DNA of 64,000 nt from Alistipes sp. Lineage in GTDB: Bacteria > Bacteroidota > Bacteroidia > Bacteroidales > Rikenellaceae. The notes beneath the pieces are model-generated. The model saw only the letters and a program-made list of their open reading frames with translations, ran no database searches and had not been told where the DNA came from. Numbering within the stretch: the first letter of the stretch is position 1; every line of letters starts with the position of its first letter. Made by a program: the position numbers and the translations under genes. Below, piece by piece: positions 27,422-36,166 of this stretch. Location of the stretch: assembly GCA_017621455.1 (NCBI GenBank), contig JAGATC010000008.1, forward strand, positions 1 to 64,000, read 5' to 3'.

Positions 27422-27450
27422 AAGGGGTATCCATCCGTTGGCTACCCCTT
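27422..27450 (+). terminator. Hairpin between fhs and mqnB
   Basis: AAGGGGTA pairs with TACCCCTT over a 13-base loop. AT-rich sequence but no true T-run follows, so it may only partly terminate. Confidence 0.5.
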
Positions 27451-27463
27451 AATAATATTAAGT

Positions 27464-27991
27464 ATGAACATCTATCTATTTCCTACGGAGCTTGAGGCCG
27501 CTCCATTTCGTGCGTTGTGTCCCGATGCCAATGTTGTAGTGTCGGGTGTAGGCATGGCTGCCACGGCAGCGACTATAGCTCGATTAGACCGAGAGTGTGG
27601 ATTGTCGGCAGATGATGTAGTGCTGCTATGTGGCATTGCAGGTGCGTATGGCGATAGTGTCGCGGTGGGACAGGTTGTAGAGGTTATGAGCGAGGAGTGC
27701 GTTGAGCTTCCTGCACGCTTCAGGGTGAGATATAGGCATGTTGCACCCTACACTACACTGCCTCTTGTGGCATCTAATACGGTGCACGCTATGAATGTAG
27801 AGCACACAACGGCAGATATAGAGAATATGGAGGGGGCTACGCTCTATGCCATGGCGGAGGCTATGGGCTTTCGCGCTGTTGAGGTGCGCGCCATATCGAA
27901 TCGTGTTCGTGAGAGCTTCAACGCGTGGCGCGTGGATGAGGCGCTGGAGGCGCTTGCTAAGGAGTTAAAAAAGATTGAGTATGCAGAGTAA
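27464..27991 (+). CDS. mqnB: Futalosine hydrolase
   Basis: A 175-residue nucleoside-phosphorylase-fold enzyme, shorter than typical MqnB (about 200-230). SGVGMAATAATIARL near 30, LCGIAGAYGD near 65 and DIENMEGATLYAMAEA near 125 are the catalytic-core signatures. It cleaves futalosine to hypoxanthine and dehypoxanthinyl futalosine in the alternative menaquinone pathway. The pairing with mqnD, whose start lies inside this gene, makes the assignment firm despite the short length. mqnA, mqnC and later genes are not in the window. Confidence 0.88.
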   Translation: MNIYLFPTELEAAPFRALCPDANVVVSGVGMAATAATIARLDRECGLSADDVVLLCGIAGAYGDSVAVGQVVEVMSEECVELPARFRVRYRHVAPYTTLPLVASNTVHAMNVEHTTADIENMEGATLYAMAEAMGFRAVEVRAISNRVRESFNAWRVDEALEALAKELKKIEYAE

Positions 27992-28757
27992 GAGTATTCG
28001 CTTGGCTATCTCGCCATGCCCGAATGATACGTTTATGTTCGATGCTATTGTCAATGGACGCATCGACCTTCGTGGCTTCGATATTAGTGTAGATTATCTT
28101 GATATAGAGCAGCTTAACGCTGCAGCGTTTGAGCGTAGGTACGACATTACGAAGTGTAGTACAGCCATATTGAGTGCCATAGATAAGGAGTACGCCTTGC
28201 TCGATAGCGGCTCGGCACTGGGTCGTGGTAATGGTCCTCTGCTTGTGAGGCGCAAGGGTGACACGACGCCTCTAAAGCGTATAGCTGTGCCTGGAGAGCA
28301 CACGACGGCTAATAGGCTTGTTGCAAGGCTCTTCCCCGACATCGAGGAGCGCCATCCGCTACTCTTCTCGGAGATTGCCGAGGCTGTGGAGCGTGGAGAC
28401 TACGATGGTGGTGTGCTTATCCACGAGGGTAGGTTTGTCTACCATAAGCGCAACCTTGAGCTTGTTGCCGACCTCGGCTTGGAGTGGGAGCGACGCATGG
28501 GGCTGCCTCTGCCGCTTGGCTCTATCGTTGCGGCACGCGATATGGGCGAGGAGATACGAGTGGAGTTCGAGGCGTTGTTACGCCAAAGTATAGAGTATGC
28601 CTTTCGACACCCAATGGCTTCGCGCGACTACGTTAAGGAGCATGCGCAGGAGCTCGACGATAAGGTCATAGATAGCCACATCTCCCTATTCGTCAACGAC
28701 TACTCTCTCTCGCTTGGCGAGGAGGGACGTCGTGCTGTGGAAGCGCTTGCCCGTTAA
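27981..28757 (+). CDS. mqnD: 1,4-dihydroxy-6-naphthoate synthase
   Basis: A 258-residue protein with the periplasmic-binding-protein fold used by MqnA and MqnD. ISPCPNDTFMFDAIVNG near the start is diagnostic of MqnD; DITKCSTAILSAI and GRGNGPLLV follow. It converts cyclic dehypoxanthine futalosine to 1,4-dihydroxy-6-naphthoate. I prefer ATG 27981 to the upstream TTG at 27975; either way it overlaps mqnB by 11-17 bases, so translation is coupled. Confidence 0.92.
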   Translation: MQSKSIRLAISPCPNDTFMFDAIVNGRIDLRGFDISVDYLDIEQLNAAAFERRYDITKCSTAILSAIDKEYALLDSGSALGRGNGPLLVRRKGDTTPLKRIAVPGEHTTANRLVARLFPDIEERHPLLFSEIAEAVERGDYDGGVLIHEGRFVYHKRNLELVADLGLEWERRMGLPLPLGSIVAARDMGEEIRVEFEALLRQSIEYAFRHPMASRDYVKEHAQELDDKVIDSHISLFVNDYSLSLGEEGRRAVEALAR

Positions 28758-28772
28758 TTGGTTGATTATTAT

Positions 28773-29570
28773 CTATTTGAGTATCATGTCGAGGATGGCA
28801 TTGGCGCATAGTTCGGGTTCCTCCATGAAGCCCATATGTCCGGAGTGCTCGAGCCATACTACGCGTGCTGTGGGGTCCTCGGCGATCATCTCCTCGGCAA
28901 CCTCCTCGGGAATGTAGTAGTCGTGGCGGCCAAAGATAAAGAGGTGGGGTATGCCACTTTCGCGGAGCATATCGCCACGGCTCTGACGCTCAATCATGCC
29001 CCCAAGGATGGCGATAACACCCTCATCCTCGGTCATTAGTATAAGCTCGCTAATATCTTCGATATAGTCCTGCAGGCGCTTAACGTTCTCTGGAGCAAAG
29101 CCTGCATGTGGTACCAAACGTGCCAACGTATTCTTCTTGCCCGCCTTGATTAACTCAATCTCGCGACGGCGACGGTCGCATTTCTCCTGGCTGTCGGCCG
29201 AGGTTGTTGAGCTAAGAAGTATTATGTTATCGAGGTGGTCGCGGTAGTCGTCGAGCATCGCTAACGACACATATCCACCCATCGAGTGTCCCACCATCGA
29301 GTAGCGCTCAATGCCGAGGGCTGCCATAGCATCACCCACACACTTCGCTAAGTACTCCATCGTATGTACCTCGCCAATGACGTTGGAGATGCCATGTCCA
29401 GGTAGGTCGAGTGTGACCACACGCACCTTATCCTTGAGCAGGTCGACAAACTCGTCCCACACAATCATCGATTCGAGATAGCCGTGCAATAGCACTACAC
29501 ACTTTTCGCCATGTTCCGTGTCGGCGACATGCAATGGGGTATCACCCGCCATAATAAACTTCTCAACCAT
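28773..29570 (-). CDS. Alpha/beta-fold hydrolase
   Basis: A 265-residue cytoplasmic hydrolase. The oxyanion segment LLHGYLESM is at 28-36, the nucleophile elbow GHSMGGY has Ser96, the acid is Asp217 in GRHDYYIP and the catalytic His245 lies in HSGHMGF. A complete triad means it is probably active, but the substrate (ester, lactone or other) is unknown. It is convergent with mqnD and divergent from dapF. No strong promoter is visible before its start. A short inverted repeat (CTACAAAA/TTTTGTAG) lies about 90 bases upstream. Confidence 0.85.
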   Translation of the reverse strand: MVEKFIMAGDTPLHVADTEHGEKCVVLLHGYLESMIVWDEFVDLLKDKVRVVTLDLPGHGISNVIGEVHTMEYLAKCVGDAMAALGIERYSMVGHSMGGYVSLAMLDDYRDHLDNIILLSSTTSADSQEKCDRRRREIELIKAGKKNTLARLVPHAGFAPENVKRLQDYIEDISELILMTEDEGVIAILGGMIERQSRGDMLRESGIPHLFIFGRHDYYIPEEVAEEMIAEDPTARVVWLEHSGHMGFMEEPELCANAILDMILK

Positions 29571-29722
29571 AGGACGCTACTTCTATTGTTAATGTTTCGT
29601 TATCGTATTACAATATTACAAAAAAATGGTGAGAAATGCAAGTAATAGACCTACAAAACTTCGTTCTGTGCGTCACTTTTGTAGCGAGGTGAAGAAAAAA
29701 TGTTGTTTCTTGCCTTAGAATT

Positions 29723-29752
29723 TTGAATGCCCCAAAATTATTTGTATCTTTG
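29723..29752 (+). promoter_or_regulatory. Promoter of dapF
   Basis: TTG (29723-29725) and TATCTTTG (29745-29752) are separated by 19 bases, a textbook Bacteroidetes promoter. The leader to the ATG at 29804 is about 45 bases. Confidence 0.8.
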
Positions 29753-29803
29753 ACCGAATATATAGTTTATAAAATAGGGTATACAACTTCAGTTTTGTTA
29801 ACT

Positions 29804-30748
29804 ATGACGTGCTTCGAAATCATCAAGTGTCACGGTTCGGGTAACGACTTTATCATGGTCGATACTACGCTTATTGCGCACCCCGAGGCCATCGACTGGT
29901 CGGCATTTGCTCGCATGGCGTGCAACCGCACGAGTGGCATTGGTAGTGATGGCGTCTTGTTGGTGGTTAAGGATGATAGAGGTGTCTATGGTATGGATAT
30001 GCTCAACCCCGATGGTACGCATGCCAAGATGTGTGGCAATGGAATACGTTGCGTGGCGCGTTTGGCTGCGGAGCGTGGTTATCTCAATAGTGGAGTGCTC
30101 TTCTCGGGTGGTCGCGACTTCTTAGCCGAGCGCACGCAGCCCATCACGGAGGGTATCGAGACATTCTCTGTGGAGATACCCATCGGCTATTGGAATCGTA
30201 GCTTCGCCTTCTTTGCTGAGGGGGAGGAGTTCGTGGGTAAGAAAATCGAGGCGTTAGACGACTCGCTGCAATTTACGGCACTCAATTTGGGTAATCCTCA
30301 CATTGTGGCTGCGGTGGAGGAGATAGATATGGAGCACCTTGAGAGGCTCGGTGAGCGCGTCAAGACTCTTACTAACACCTTTACCGAGGGCGTGAATGTC
30401 TCACTATATAAGAGGCTCTCGCCCAGGAGTATATTTGTGGCAACCTACGAGCGCGGCGCCGGCATAACACTCTCGTGTGGTACGGCGATGACCGCTTCGG
30501 CCACGGCAGCGACACTGCTCGGATTGGTAGAGAGCGGCGAGCGTATAGAGGTGTTTAATCGAGGTGGCAAGGTGGCCTGCACAACGCGCATCGACGGTGG
30601 CCATATAATCACCCGTCTCGAGGGTAATGCTACGTTCGAGTGGTGGGGAGGAGCTGAGTTCGATGGCGAAACCTTTAGCTATAGCCGCACTCGCGAAACG
30701 GGCGAGGGAGAGCTGTGGCAGCGCTTTGTTGAGAGCATAAACCGTTAG
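29804..30748 (+). CDS. dapF: Diaminopimelate epimerase
   Basis: A 314-residue PLP-independent epimerase converting LL-DAP to meso-DAP for lysine and peptidoglycan. The catalytic cysteines are Cys77 in KMCGNGIRC and Cys225 in TLSCGTAM; HGSGNDF opens the protein. The start at ATG 29804 follows a clear promoter; codons upstream in the same frame overlap that promoter. It is consistent with the DAP-type MurE here. tamL follows after 21 bases. Confidence 0.97.
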   Translation: MTCFEIIKCHGSGNDFIMVDTTLIAHPEAIDWSAFARMACNRTSGIGSDGVLLVVKDDRGVYGMDMLNPDGTHAKMCGNGIRCVARLAAERGYLNSGVLFSGGRDFLAERTQPITEGIETFSVEIPIGYWNRSFAFFAEGEEFVGKKIEALDDSLQFTALNLGNPHIVAAVEEIDMEHLERLGERVKTLTNTFTEGVNVSLYKRLSPRSIFVATYERGAGITLSCGTAMTASATAATLLGLVESGERIEVFNRGGKVACTTRIDGGHIITRLEGNATFEWWGGAEFDGETFSYSRTRETGEGELWQRFVESINR

Positions 30749-30769
30749 AATATATTGTGTAAATAGCTT

Positions 30770-33160
30770 ATGTACAGCAAGTTGTTGAGATGTCTGTGGT
30801 CGCTACTGATGGTCGTGTTTGCCATCGGCTGTAACGTCACGAGCTCGCTGCCCGAGGGTAGCTACTTGCTGTCGAAGGTGGAGTTTGAGGAGGATAAGTC
30901 GACCCCGCGCGAGGAGCGTATTACGGTGGATAGGGATGGTATTGATATCTACGTGCGTCAATCGCCTAACAAGCGAATTCTGGGCATGGACTTCTATGTG
31001 TGGGTCTACGAGAAGGCAAACCCCGATAAGGATAACTGGTGGAATAACTTCAAACGTAAGATTGGCGAGGAGCCCGTATTACTCGATATGGAGCTTACCG
31101 ACAAGTCGATACAGAACCTCGAGACCTATCTTCGTACGCGTGGCTACTTCAACTCGGAGGTGGGATACCAGCTCGATACCACACGTCGTGCCCGTCGTGC
31201 CGAGATAACCTATACCATTCGTCAGGGTGAGCCCACGCGCGTCAGCAGCCTTAACTATGAGTTCCGCGATAGCTCGCTGCGCAACGTCATCCTTGCCGAT
31301 AGTGCCGAGTGCCTTATCAAGAGTGGTGACATCCTCGATATTACGCTTTTGGATGCTGAGCGCGAGCGAATTGCTGCTAATCTTAACAACCGTGGCTATT
31401 TCGACTTCACGGTGAACAACATATCCTACGATGTGGATACGTTGAATCATCGCTATTCGGCCGATGTGCAGATGATTATACGCCCCACGCTTGCGGGCTA
31501 TAACGAGCGTGGCGTGCCCCAGTGGGAGGATAATGCCGTATATCGTATACGCAACATCAACGTATATCCCACCTACGACCCTATGCTTCGTTCGACGTCG
31601 GGATTTATGCCCAATGCCAACATCGACACTACATACTTGGAGGGACTAAGCATCATCCGCGACCTGGAGTCTACGCCGCAGTTGCGTAATGCTGTATTGC
31701 GTCGCACCATCCCGCTATACCCCAACTATGTATACAACTCCGAGCAGGTGGAGCACACCTATAACGAGTTGATGCTCTTGGGCTTCTTCCGCAATGCTAA
31801 GGTCGACTTTCGACGTGTCGAGGAGGATGAGTCGTATGTGACGTTTATGAATGTGGACGACGCTGGCGCGGAGCTGCTCAACACCCGCGAGCGCTTCCTC
31901 GACTGTAATATCTACTGCACCCCTGCCTTTAAACAGAGTATGAAGGTGGAGTTGGAGGCATCCACAACATCGACGTTCTACGGTCTTAGTGCCACGCTTG
32001 GCTACGGCAATAGAAATGTGTTCCGTGGAGCTGAGTCGTTCGATATTGCCACACGCTTCGGCTTTGAGTTTATGTATGCCCGCGATGTTAAGAAGCGCTC
32101 TGCGATAGAGGTGGGAATCACTGCCGGCCTCTCGTTCCCCCGTTTCTTGGCGCCCTTCCGCCTGCGTCCTGGCATGAATATCTCGCAACCACGTACGCGC
32201 TTAGAGCTCGCCTTCGACTACCAGAATAGACCTTACTACGAGCGTAATATCTTCACTGCACGTTGGGCATATAGCTGGAATCAAGGTGAGCGCTCGTCGT
32301 TTGTGTTGCGCCCCGTGGACATCAACTGGATTGATGTAAATAGTGTGGATGAGGCCTTCCTTGCCGACATCGACAACCGTTATCTGCGTACCTCGTTCGA
32401 GTCGCAGCTAACTGCCGGACTATCAGCATCGTATAGCTACAATACGCAGCGCTCCGACATGGATATGGACGCCACGGTGGTGCGTGCCAACCTCGAAACT
32501 GCAGGTAATCTCATCCACGGCTTGGAGTCTCTCTTCTCGCACCCCGCGCCAGGGAAGGATTACTACGAGATATTGGGTATTCGCTACTCGCAGTATGTGC
32601 GTGCTGAGCTTAGTGCCAGCCATCGTGTATCGCTTGGCCACAACATGGCACTTGCAGGTCGCCTCTATGGAGGTGTTGGTGTCACGTATGGCAACTCACA
32701 CGGCCGTTCTATCCCCTTCGACCGCATGTTCTACTGTGGTGGTGCCAACTCCATGCGTGGCTGGGTGCCACGAACTCTCGGCCCGGGTAACAGGCTGCAA
32801 TCCAACGACACGGCATACCCTGCGCAGGTGGGTGACGTACGCCTTGAGGCCAATCTCGAGTTTCGATTCCCCATCTGGTGGATATTCCACGGTGCAGCCT
32901 TCCTCGATGTGGGTAATGTTTGGTATCTGCGCGACACGGAGGATAGTCACCCCGAGGAGGTGTTCCACTTCAATAGCTTCTATAAGCAGTTGGGATTCAA
33001 CACAGGCCTCGGCTTACGCATAGATGCTACGTTTGTGATTCTGCGCATCGACTGGGGCTTGCAGCTCCATAACCCAGGCATGCCTGCAGGTGAGCGATGG
33101 ATACACAACTTCAAGTGGGATAACATGGCCCTTAATTTCGGTGTGGGCTACCCATTCTAA
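30770..33160 (+). CDS. tamL: Outer-membrane assembly lipoprotein TamL (BamA/TamA family)
   Basis: A 796-residue Omp85-family protein with a lipoprotein signal (FAIGC, Cys21). The N-terminal half contains POTRA-like repeats (for example LETYLRTRGYFNSEVGYQL and RERIAANLNNRGYFDFTV). The C-terminal half is a 16-strand barrel type ending in NFGVGYPF, with the terminal aromatic typical of barrel proteins. The lipidated form of TamA is characteristic of Bacteroidetes, where TamL works with a TamB-like inner-membrane partner; none is visible here. It probably inserts proteins or moves lipids at the outer membrane. Confidence 0.85.
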   Translation: MYSKLLRCLWSLLMVVFAIGCNVTSSLPEGSYLLSKVEFEEDKSTPREERITVDRDGIDIYVRQSPNKRILGMDFYVWVYEKANPDKDNWWNNFKRKIGEEPVLLDMELTDKSIQNLETYLRTRGYFNSEVGYQLDTTRRARRAEITYTIRQGEPTRVSSLNYEFRDSSLRNVILADSAECLIKSGDILDITLLDAERERIAANLNNRGYFDFTVNNISYDVDTLNHRYSADVQMIIRPTLAGYNERGVPQWEDNAVYRIRNINVYPTYDPMLRSTSGFMPNANIDTTYLEGLSIIRDLESTPQLRNAVLRRTIPLYPNYVYNSEQVEHTYNELMLLGFFRNAKVDFRRVEEDESYVTFMNVDDAGAELLNTRERFLDCNIYCTPAFKQSMKVELEASTTSTFYGLSATLGYGNRNVFRGAESFDIATRFGFEFMYARDVKKRSAIEVGITAGLSFPRFLAPFRLRPGMNISQPRTRLELAFDYQNRPYYERNIFTARWAYSWNQGERSSFVLRPVDINWIDVNSVDEAFLADIDNRYLRTSFESQLTAGLSASYSYNTQRSDMDMDATVVRANLETAGNLIHGLESLFSHPAPGKDYYEILGIRYSQYVRAELSASHRVSLGHNMALAGRLYGGVGVTYGNSHGRSIPFDRMFYCGGANSMRGWVPRTLGPGNRLQSNDTAYPAQVGDVRLEANLEFRFPIWWIFHGAAFLDVGNVWYLRDTEDSHPEEVFHFNSFYKQLGFNTGLGLRIDATFVILRIDWGLQLHNPGMPAGERWIHNFKWDNMALNFGVGYPF

Positions 33161-33205
33161 TGTAACAACCCAAATATTAAGTGATTAACCAACTATAGCT
33201 GCATC

Positions 33206-34210
33206 ATGGCACAGCATAAGAATAAGGTAGATTTCCCCGTCGATTTGGTCTATACGTGGGTGGATGGCAACGACCCCGTGTGGCGCGAGAAACGCAATAA
33301 GTATATGCCTGAGCGTCCCACTACGGGCCATGTCCCCAACCATATCAACGATGCCCGCTGGAGGGAGAACAACGAGCTGATGTATTCGCTGCGCTCGGTG
33401 GAGCTGTATGCCCCATGGATTAATCGCATCTATATTGTTACGGATGGTCAGTGCCCTAAGTGGCTCGATAGGAACCACCCTAAGATTCGTATCGTTGACC
33501 ACAGCGAGATACTCCCCGCGGATGCTCTGCCAGTCTTTTCGTCGCACGCCATCGAGAGCTGTATATATCGCATCCCAGGGCTCTCGGAGCACTTTATCTA
33601 TGGCAACGACGACACCTTCTTTGGCTCTCCCACGCAGCCCGAGGACTTCTTTAATGCCGACGGCACGCCCATCGTGCGAGTGAAGGGCACGCGCTTTAAG
33701 CGTGAGCGCGCCCGCAATGGTGGTAACTACTACCGTGTGCTCTATCGCATGCAGTCGCTTGTCGCGGAGCAGTGGGGCAGGCTCGTATGCCATGAGCCAC
33801 ATCACAACATCGATGCCTATCGTAGGAGCGACTTCGAGAGGTGTGTGGCAGCTATGCCCGAAGAGTGGGATGCTACGGCGCATAGTCGCTTTAGGACCAA
33901 CGACGATATGCAGCGCTGCTACGTTAGCTACTACTCAGTAGCTGCGGCGGGTGCTACGTTGCGCAAGGTCAACCGCTACAACCGCATAAATAATCCTGTG
34001 AGCCTTATCAAGGCACTGTTTACGGGGCGCTATGCCGCTGATTCACGATGGATAAAGCTCCATTTGAAGGATTATAATAAGGACTTCAATAAGTATAATC
34101 CGCTGATGTTCTGCATGAACGACAATGCAACCACCTCGGATGAGGACTGCTGTCGTATGGTTGCATTTCTTAGGAGTAAGTTCCCGAATAAGAGCAGCTT
34201 CGAGTTATAG
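33206..34210 (+). CDS. Stealth-family sugar-phosphate transferase
   Basis: A 334-residue cytoplasmic or membrane-associated enzyme. All main conserved regions of the Stealth family are present: DLVYTWVDGNDPVW (13-26), NNELMYSLRSVELYAPWINR (55-74) with IYIVTDGQ, then SSHAIESCIYRIPGLSEHF (112-130) with YGNDDTFFG, and a later HHNIDAYRRSDF. Stealth proteins transfer sugar-1-phosphate groups to make phosphodiester-linked surface polysaccharides. The gene lies 45 bases after tamL and is convergent with the reverse transcriptase gene, ten bases away, without a terminator between. Confidence 0.9.
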   Translation: MAQHKNKVDFPVDLVYTWVDGNDPVWREKRNKYMPERPTTGHVPNHINDARWRENNELMYSLRSVELYAPWINRIYIVTDGQCPKWLDRNHPKIRIVDHSEILPADALPVFSSHAIESCIYRIPGLSEHFIYGNDDTFFGSPTQPEDFFNADGTPIVRVKGTRFKRERARNGGNYYRVLYRMQSLVAEQWGRLVCHEPHHNIDAYRRSDFERCVAAMPEEWDATAHSRFRTNDDMQRCYVSYYSVAAAGATLRKVNRYNRINNPVSLIKALFTGRYAADSRWIKLHLKDYNKDFNKYNPLMFCMNDNATTSDEDCCRMVAFLRSKFPNKSSFEL

Positions 34211-34219
34211 ACCGTGTGA

Positions 34220-35419
34220 TTATTGACCACGCGACTTATAGTACTCGTTCACCAGGCTGCGATAGCCTAACTCCTTCAGCATATCGTAGCTGACTCTGTA
34301 GTTCGCCTTTGTGTGGCGACCTGTGGAGAAAAGTCGTATGCACTGCTGTAGGTAGTGGTCTATCTCTTCGAGCGACTTCTTCTCGGTGATTATTGGGAAG
34401 TACCATCGCGACCATGTGAGGCTGTCGTTGTCGCTGCTATCGAAGAATTTATGGTTGAAGATGGTGATAAGGCGAGCCATAGCACGCTCTTTGGGAGCCC
34501 CTTTGCGCTTCTGCCAGCGTAGGAGCGCTCGTGTCTTGCGGCGTATCTTTCCCTTCATCTTCTCTACGCCCGATGCCGAAACGTCGATATGTCCATTTAA
34601 GCACTCGAATCCCAAGAACTCAAAGGCCTCGTCTGGGGCGTAAATATGCTCTTTTGAGGGGTTGACCTCGAGGTGGCGCTCGGCTAAGAATCTAAGGATT
34701 GTTGCGCGATGTGTTTGTAGCGTGTCGTAGTCCTTGGCGAAGATGATAATGTCGTCGGAGTAGCGTGCATATATCACCCCCTGCTCATGGAAGTAGTGGT
34801 CCATATCCATGAGATAGACATTCGCTAAGAAGGATGCTGTGGGCACGCCCGCCAGCACGCCACGAGCCTCGTGAACAATTTCGCCGTTATACTCGGCACG
34901 GTCGTCCATGAGCATATCTCTAAAGAAGCTTAGTAGCGTGTTGTCATCTCTAAGCAACTCTTCTAACATGCCCATAAGCAGCGGTATATCGACCGAATTA
35001 AAGTAGTTATGGATGTCGACCTTGTAGCCCCATAGATGTTTGTTGCATACCGTGTTGCTTATCTTGAGCACGGCGTCCGTGGCATGTATTCCACGTCGGA
35101 AAGCGTAGCAGTTTGGTGCAAAGGCGTCGTCGTAGTGATATAGTTTGTAGGCCAGGAGTTTGAGTAGCGTCATCGTCTCTTCGTCGTATTGGTAGACGAT
35201 GCGCTTTTTGTTCGACCCCATCTTGTTTATCACCTGCTTGCGAGGTATGCCCACACCATTGCTGAGTATCTGCTCGACAATAGGCTGGTAGGCCTTATCC
35301 TCGATAAAGAGGTCTGCCTTGTCGAACTCATGCCACTTAAAGCGCCTCTTTGTGAGGCGGTAGGCGAGGAACTCTTCCCACGCCTGCTCGGAGTATAGTT
35401 GGTCGATAAGGCTGTTCAT
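34220..35419 (-). CDS. Divergent free-standing reverse transcriptase
   Basis: A 399-residue RNA-directed DNA polymerase with all palm motifs. These are CYAFRRGIHATDAV (about 104-117), the first catalytic Asp in YKVDIHNYF (Asp135), RGVLAGVPTASFLANVYL (187-204) and the active-site box YARYSDDIIIF with Asp222 and Asp223. FEFLGF and a roughly 110-residue helical C-terminus (thumb) follow, ending ELGYRSLVNEYYKSRGQ. There is no endonuclease or maturase domain. The motif before LAN is AGVPTAS, not the retron QGAPTSP nor the DGR-type LTSQ, and no retron VTG is seen. I choose ATG 35419; an in-frame GTG at 35446 lies inside the structured RNA. The layout suggests a retron-like or abortive-infection RT. 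Its exact class is unknown. Confidence 0.88.
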   Translation of the reverse strand: MNSLIDQLYSEQAWEEFLAYRLTKRRFKWHEFDKADLFIEDKAYQPIVEQILSNGVGIPRKQVINKMGSNKKRIVYQYDEETMTLLKLLAYKLYHYDDAFAPNCYAFRRGIHATDAVLKISNTVCNKHLWGYKVDIHNYFNSVDIPLLMGMLEELLRDDNTLLSFFRDMLMDDRAEYNGEIVHEARGVLAGVPTASFLANVYLMDMDHYFHEQGVIYARYSDDIIIFAKDYDTLQTHRATILRFLAERHLEVNPSKEHIYAPDEAFEFLGFECLNGHIDVSASGVEKMKGKIRRKTRALLRWQKRKGAPKERAMARLITIFNHKFFDSSDNDSLTWSRWYFPIITEKKSLEEIDHYLQQCIRLFSTGRHTKANYRVSYDMLKELGYRSLVNEYYKSRGQ

Positions 35420-35427
35420 AGTAGATA

Positions 35428-35569
35428 AAAGAGAGAGGGGAGGCACTTTGACTTAAGCACGTTGCTTAGATACCAGATGGTACATAGCCTGGTCGCCTGT
35501 AAGACACTATTATAGGCTATGCTGCATCCGCCACAGGCGCAGCACGTTGGCTACATCCCCTCTCTCTTT
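35428..35569 (-). ncRNA. Structured RNA directly upstream of the reverse transcriptase
   Basis: On the minus strand a 142-nt segment is closed by a perfect 14-bp stem: AAAGAGAGAGGGGA (35569-35556) with its complement (35441-35428). Inside are TGCTGC/GCAGCA with an inner GCC/GGC, CATAGCCT/AGGCTATG (35521-35514 with 35490-35483), TACCA/TGGTA, and TAAGC/GCTTA. The octamer AACGTGCT occurs twice. The 5' arm begins 11 bases after the stop of the upstream gene and the 3' arm ends eight bases before the RT start. In retrons and ncRNA-dependent defence RTs such a stem-closed RNA is primer and template. By analogy this is the likely template or guide. An attenuator is the alternative. Confidence 0.75.
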
Positions 35570-35580
35570 ATATTTGTTGT

Positions 35581-36081
35581 TTACCTTCTATTGTAGAGGA
35601 AGTCGCGGATGCGCTCTACAACGTAGCTCTTCCTGTTGTGGAACTGAGTGTAGAAGTTGATGTAGGGCACACCCACCTTTTGCGCATATTTGCGCGAGAT
35701 TAGGAACTTAACCTTGCGTTCGTGGCTACGGTTGTCGCCCAACATGACTACACCCTTGACGATGCCATTCTTGTACATCACAAAGCTGTATGGCTGTCCC
35801 CACTCTGCTCGGTAGGCCTGATATGGGCGGGTTGAGTATAGCTGCATAGAGTCGGCAACGTTGCCAACAAGCTCTGTTACAGCAACATTTTCGCGCAGTG
35901 TGTACTCTGGGAATTCTCTTCGTATAATTTCACGGAAGTAGCCCATAAAGCTCTCGGGAGGAGGACACACCGTCACAGTGCAGTTCTGAAAAGCGGGCTG
36001 AGGCTGCTGAGGCTGCTGAGGCTGCTGCTGAGCCGGCTTTGGTTCAGGATTTGAGTTAAACAGTAAGTTAAAAAGTCCCAT
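35581..36081 (-). CDS. RT-associated small protein, unknown function
   Basis: A 166-residue soluble protein. It begins MGLFNLLFNSNPEPKP followed by a Gln/Pro linker (QQQPQQPQQPQP), then a globular domain from about residue 30. The second half (SFVMYKNGIVKGVVML followed by GVPYINFYTQF and YVVERIRDFL) has the strand-helix rhythm of small nuclease-fold proteins that end with GIPY.nFy and a terminal helix. I cannot point to a full PD-(D/E)XK motif, so this is only a hint. It has its own promoter and is the first gene of the cassette leading to the RNA and RT. It could be an effector or accessory factor of the RT. Confidence 0.75.
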   Translation of the reverse strand: MGLFNLLFNSNPEPKPAQQQPQQPQQPQPAFQNCTVTVCPPPESFMGYFREIIRREFPEYTLRENVAVTELVGNVADSMQLYSTRPYQAYRAEWGQPYSFVMYKNGIVKGVVMLGDNRSHERKVKFLISRKYAQKVGVPYINFYTQFHNRKSYVVERIRDFLYNRR

Positions 36082-36117
36082 AGTATTGTGAATATTAGGT
36101 TTGCGGTAGTTGTTCTA

Positions 36118-36125
36118 CAAAGATA
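36118..36125 (-). promoter_or_regulatory. Promoter of the RT cassette
   Basis: TATCTTTG on the minus strand with a TTTG about 20 bases further upstream. The leader to the ATG at 36081 is about 30 bases. No second box is visible before the structured RNA, so one transcript probably spans protein, RNA and RT. Confidence 0.75.
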
Positions 36126-36166
36126 AGTACTTTAGATTACATCTGCAAATAAAAACCAATATTTAA

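Noticed and set aside
35420-35446. GTG start at 35446 for the RT
   Set aside because: It lies within the closing stem region of the structured RNA, and the extra nine residues (MPPLSLLST) are simply the translated stem.
34220-35569. Group II intron
   Set aside because: No maturase X or endonuclease domain, and no intron domain V-like hairpin downstream of the RT.
34220-36081. Diversity-generating retroelement (protein, template repeat, RT order)
   Set aside because: The order is suggestive, but the RT lacks the usual DGR motif before LAN, and I see no near-copy of any RNA segment at the 3' end of the upstream gene.
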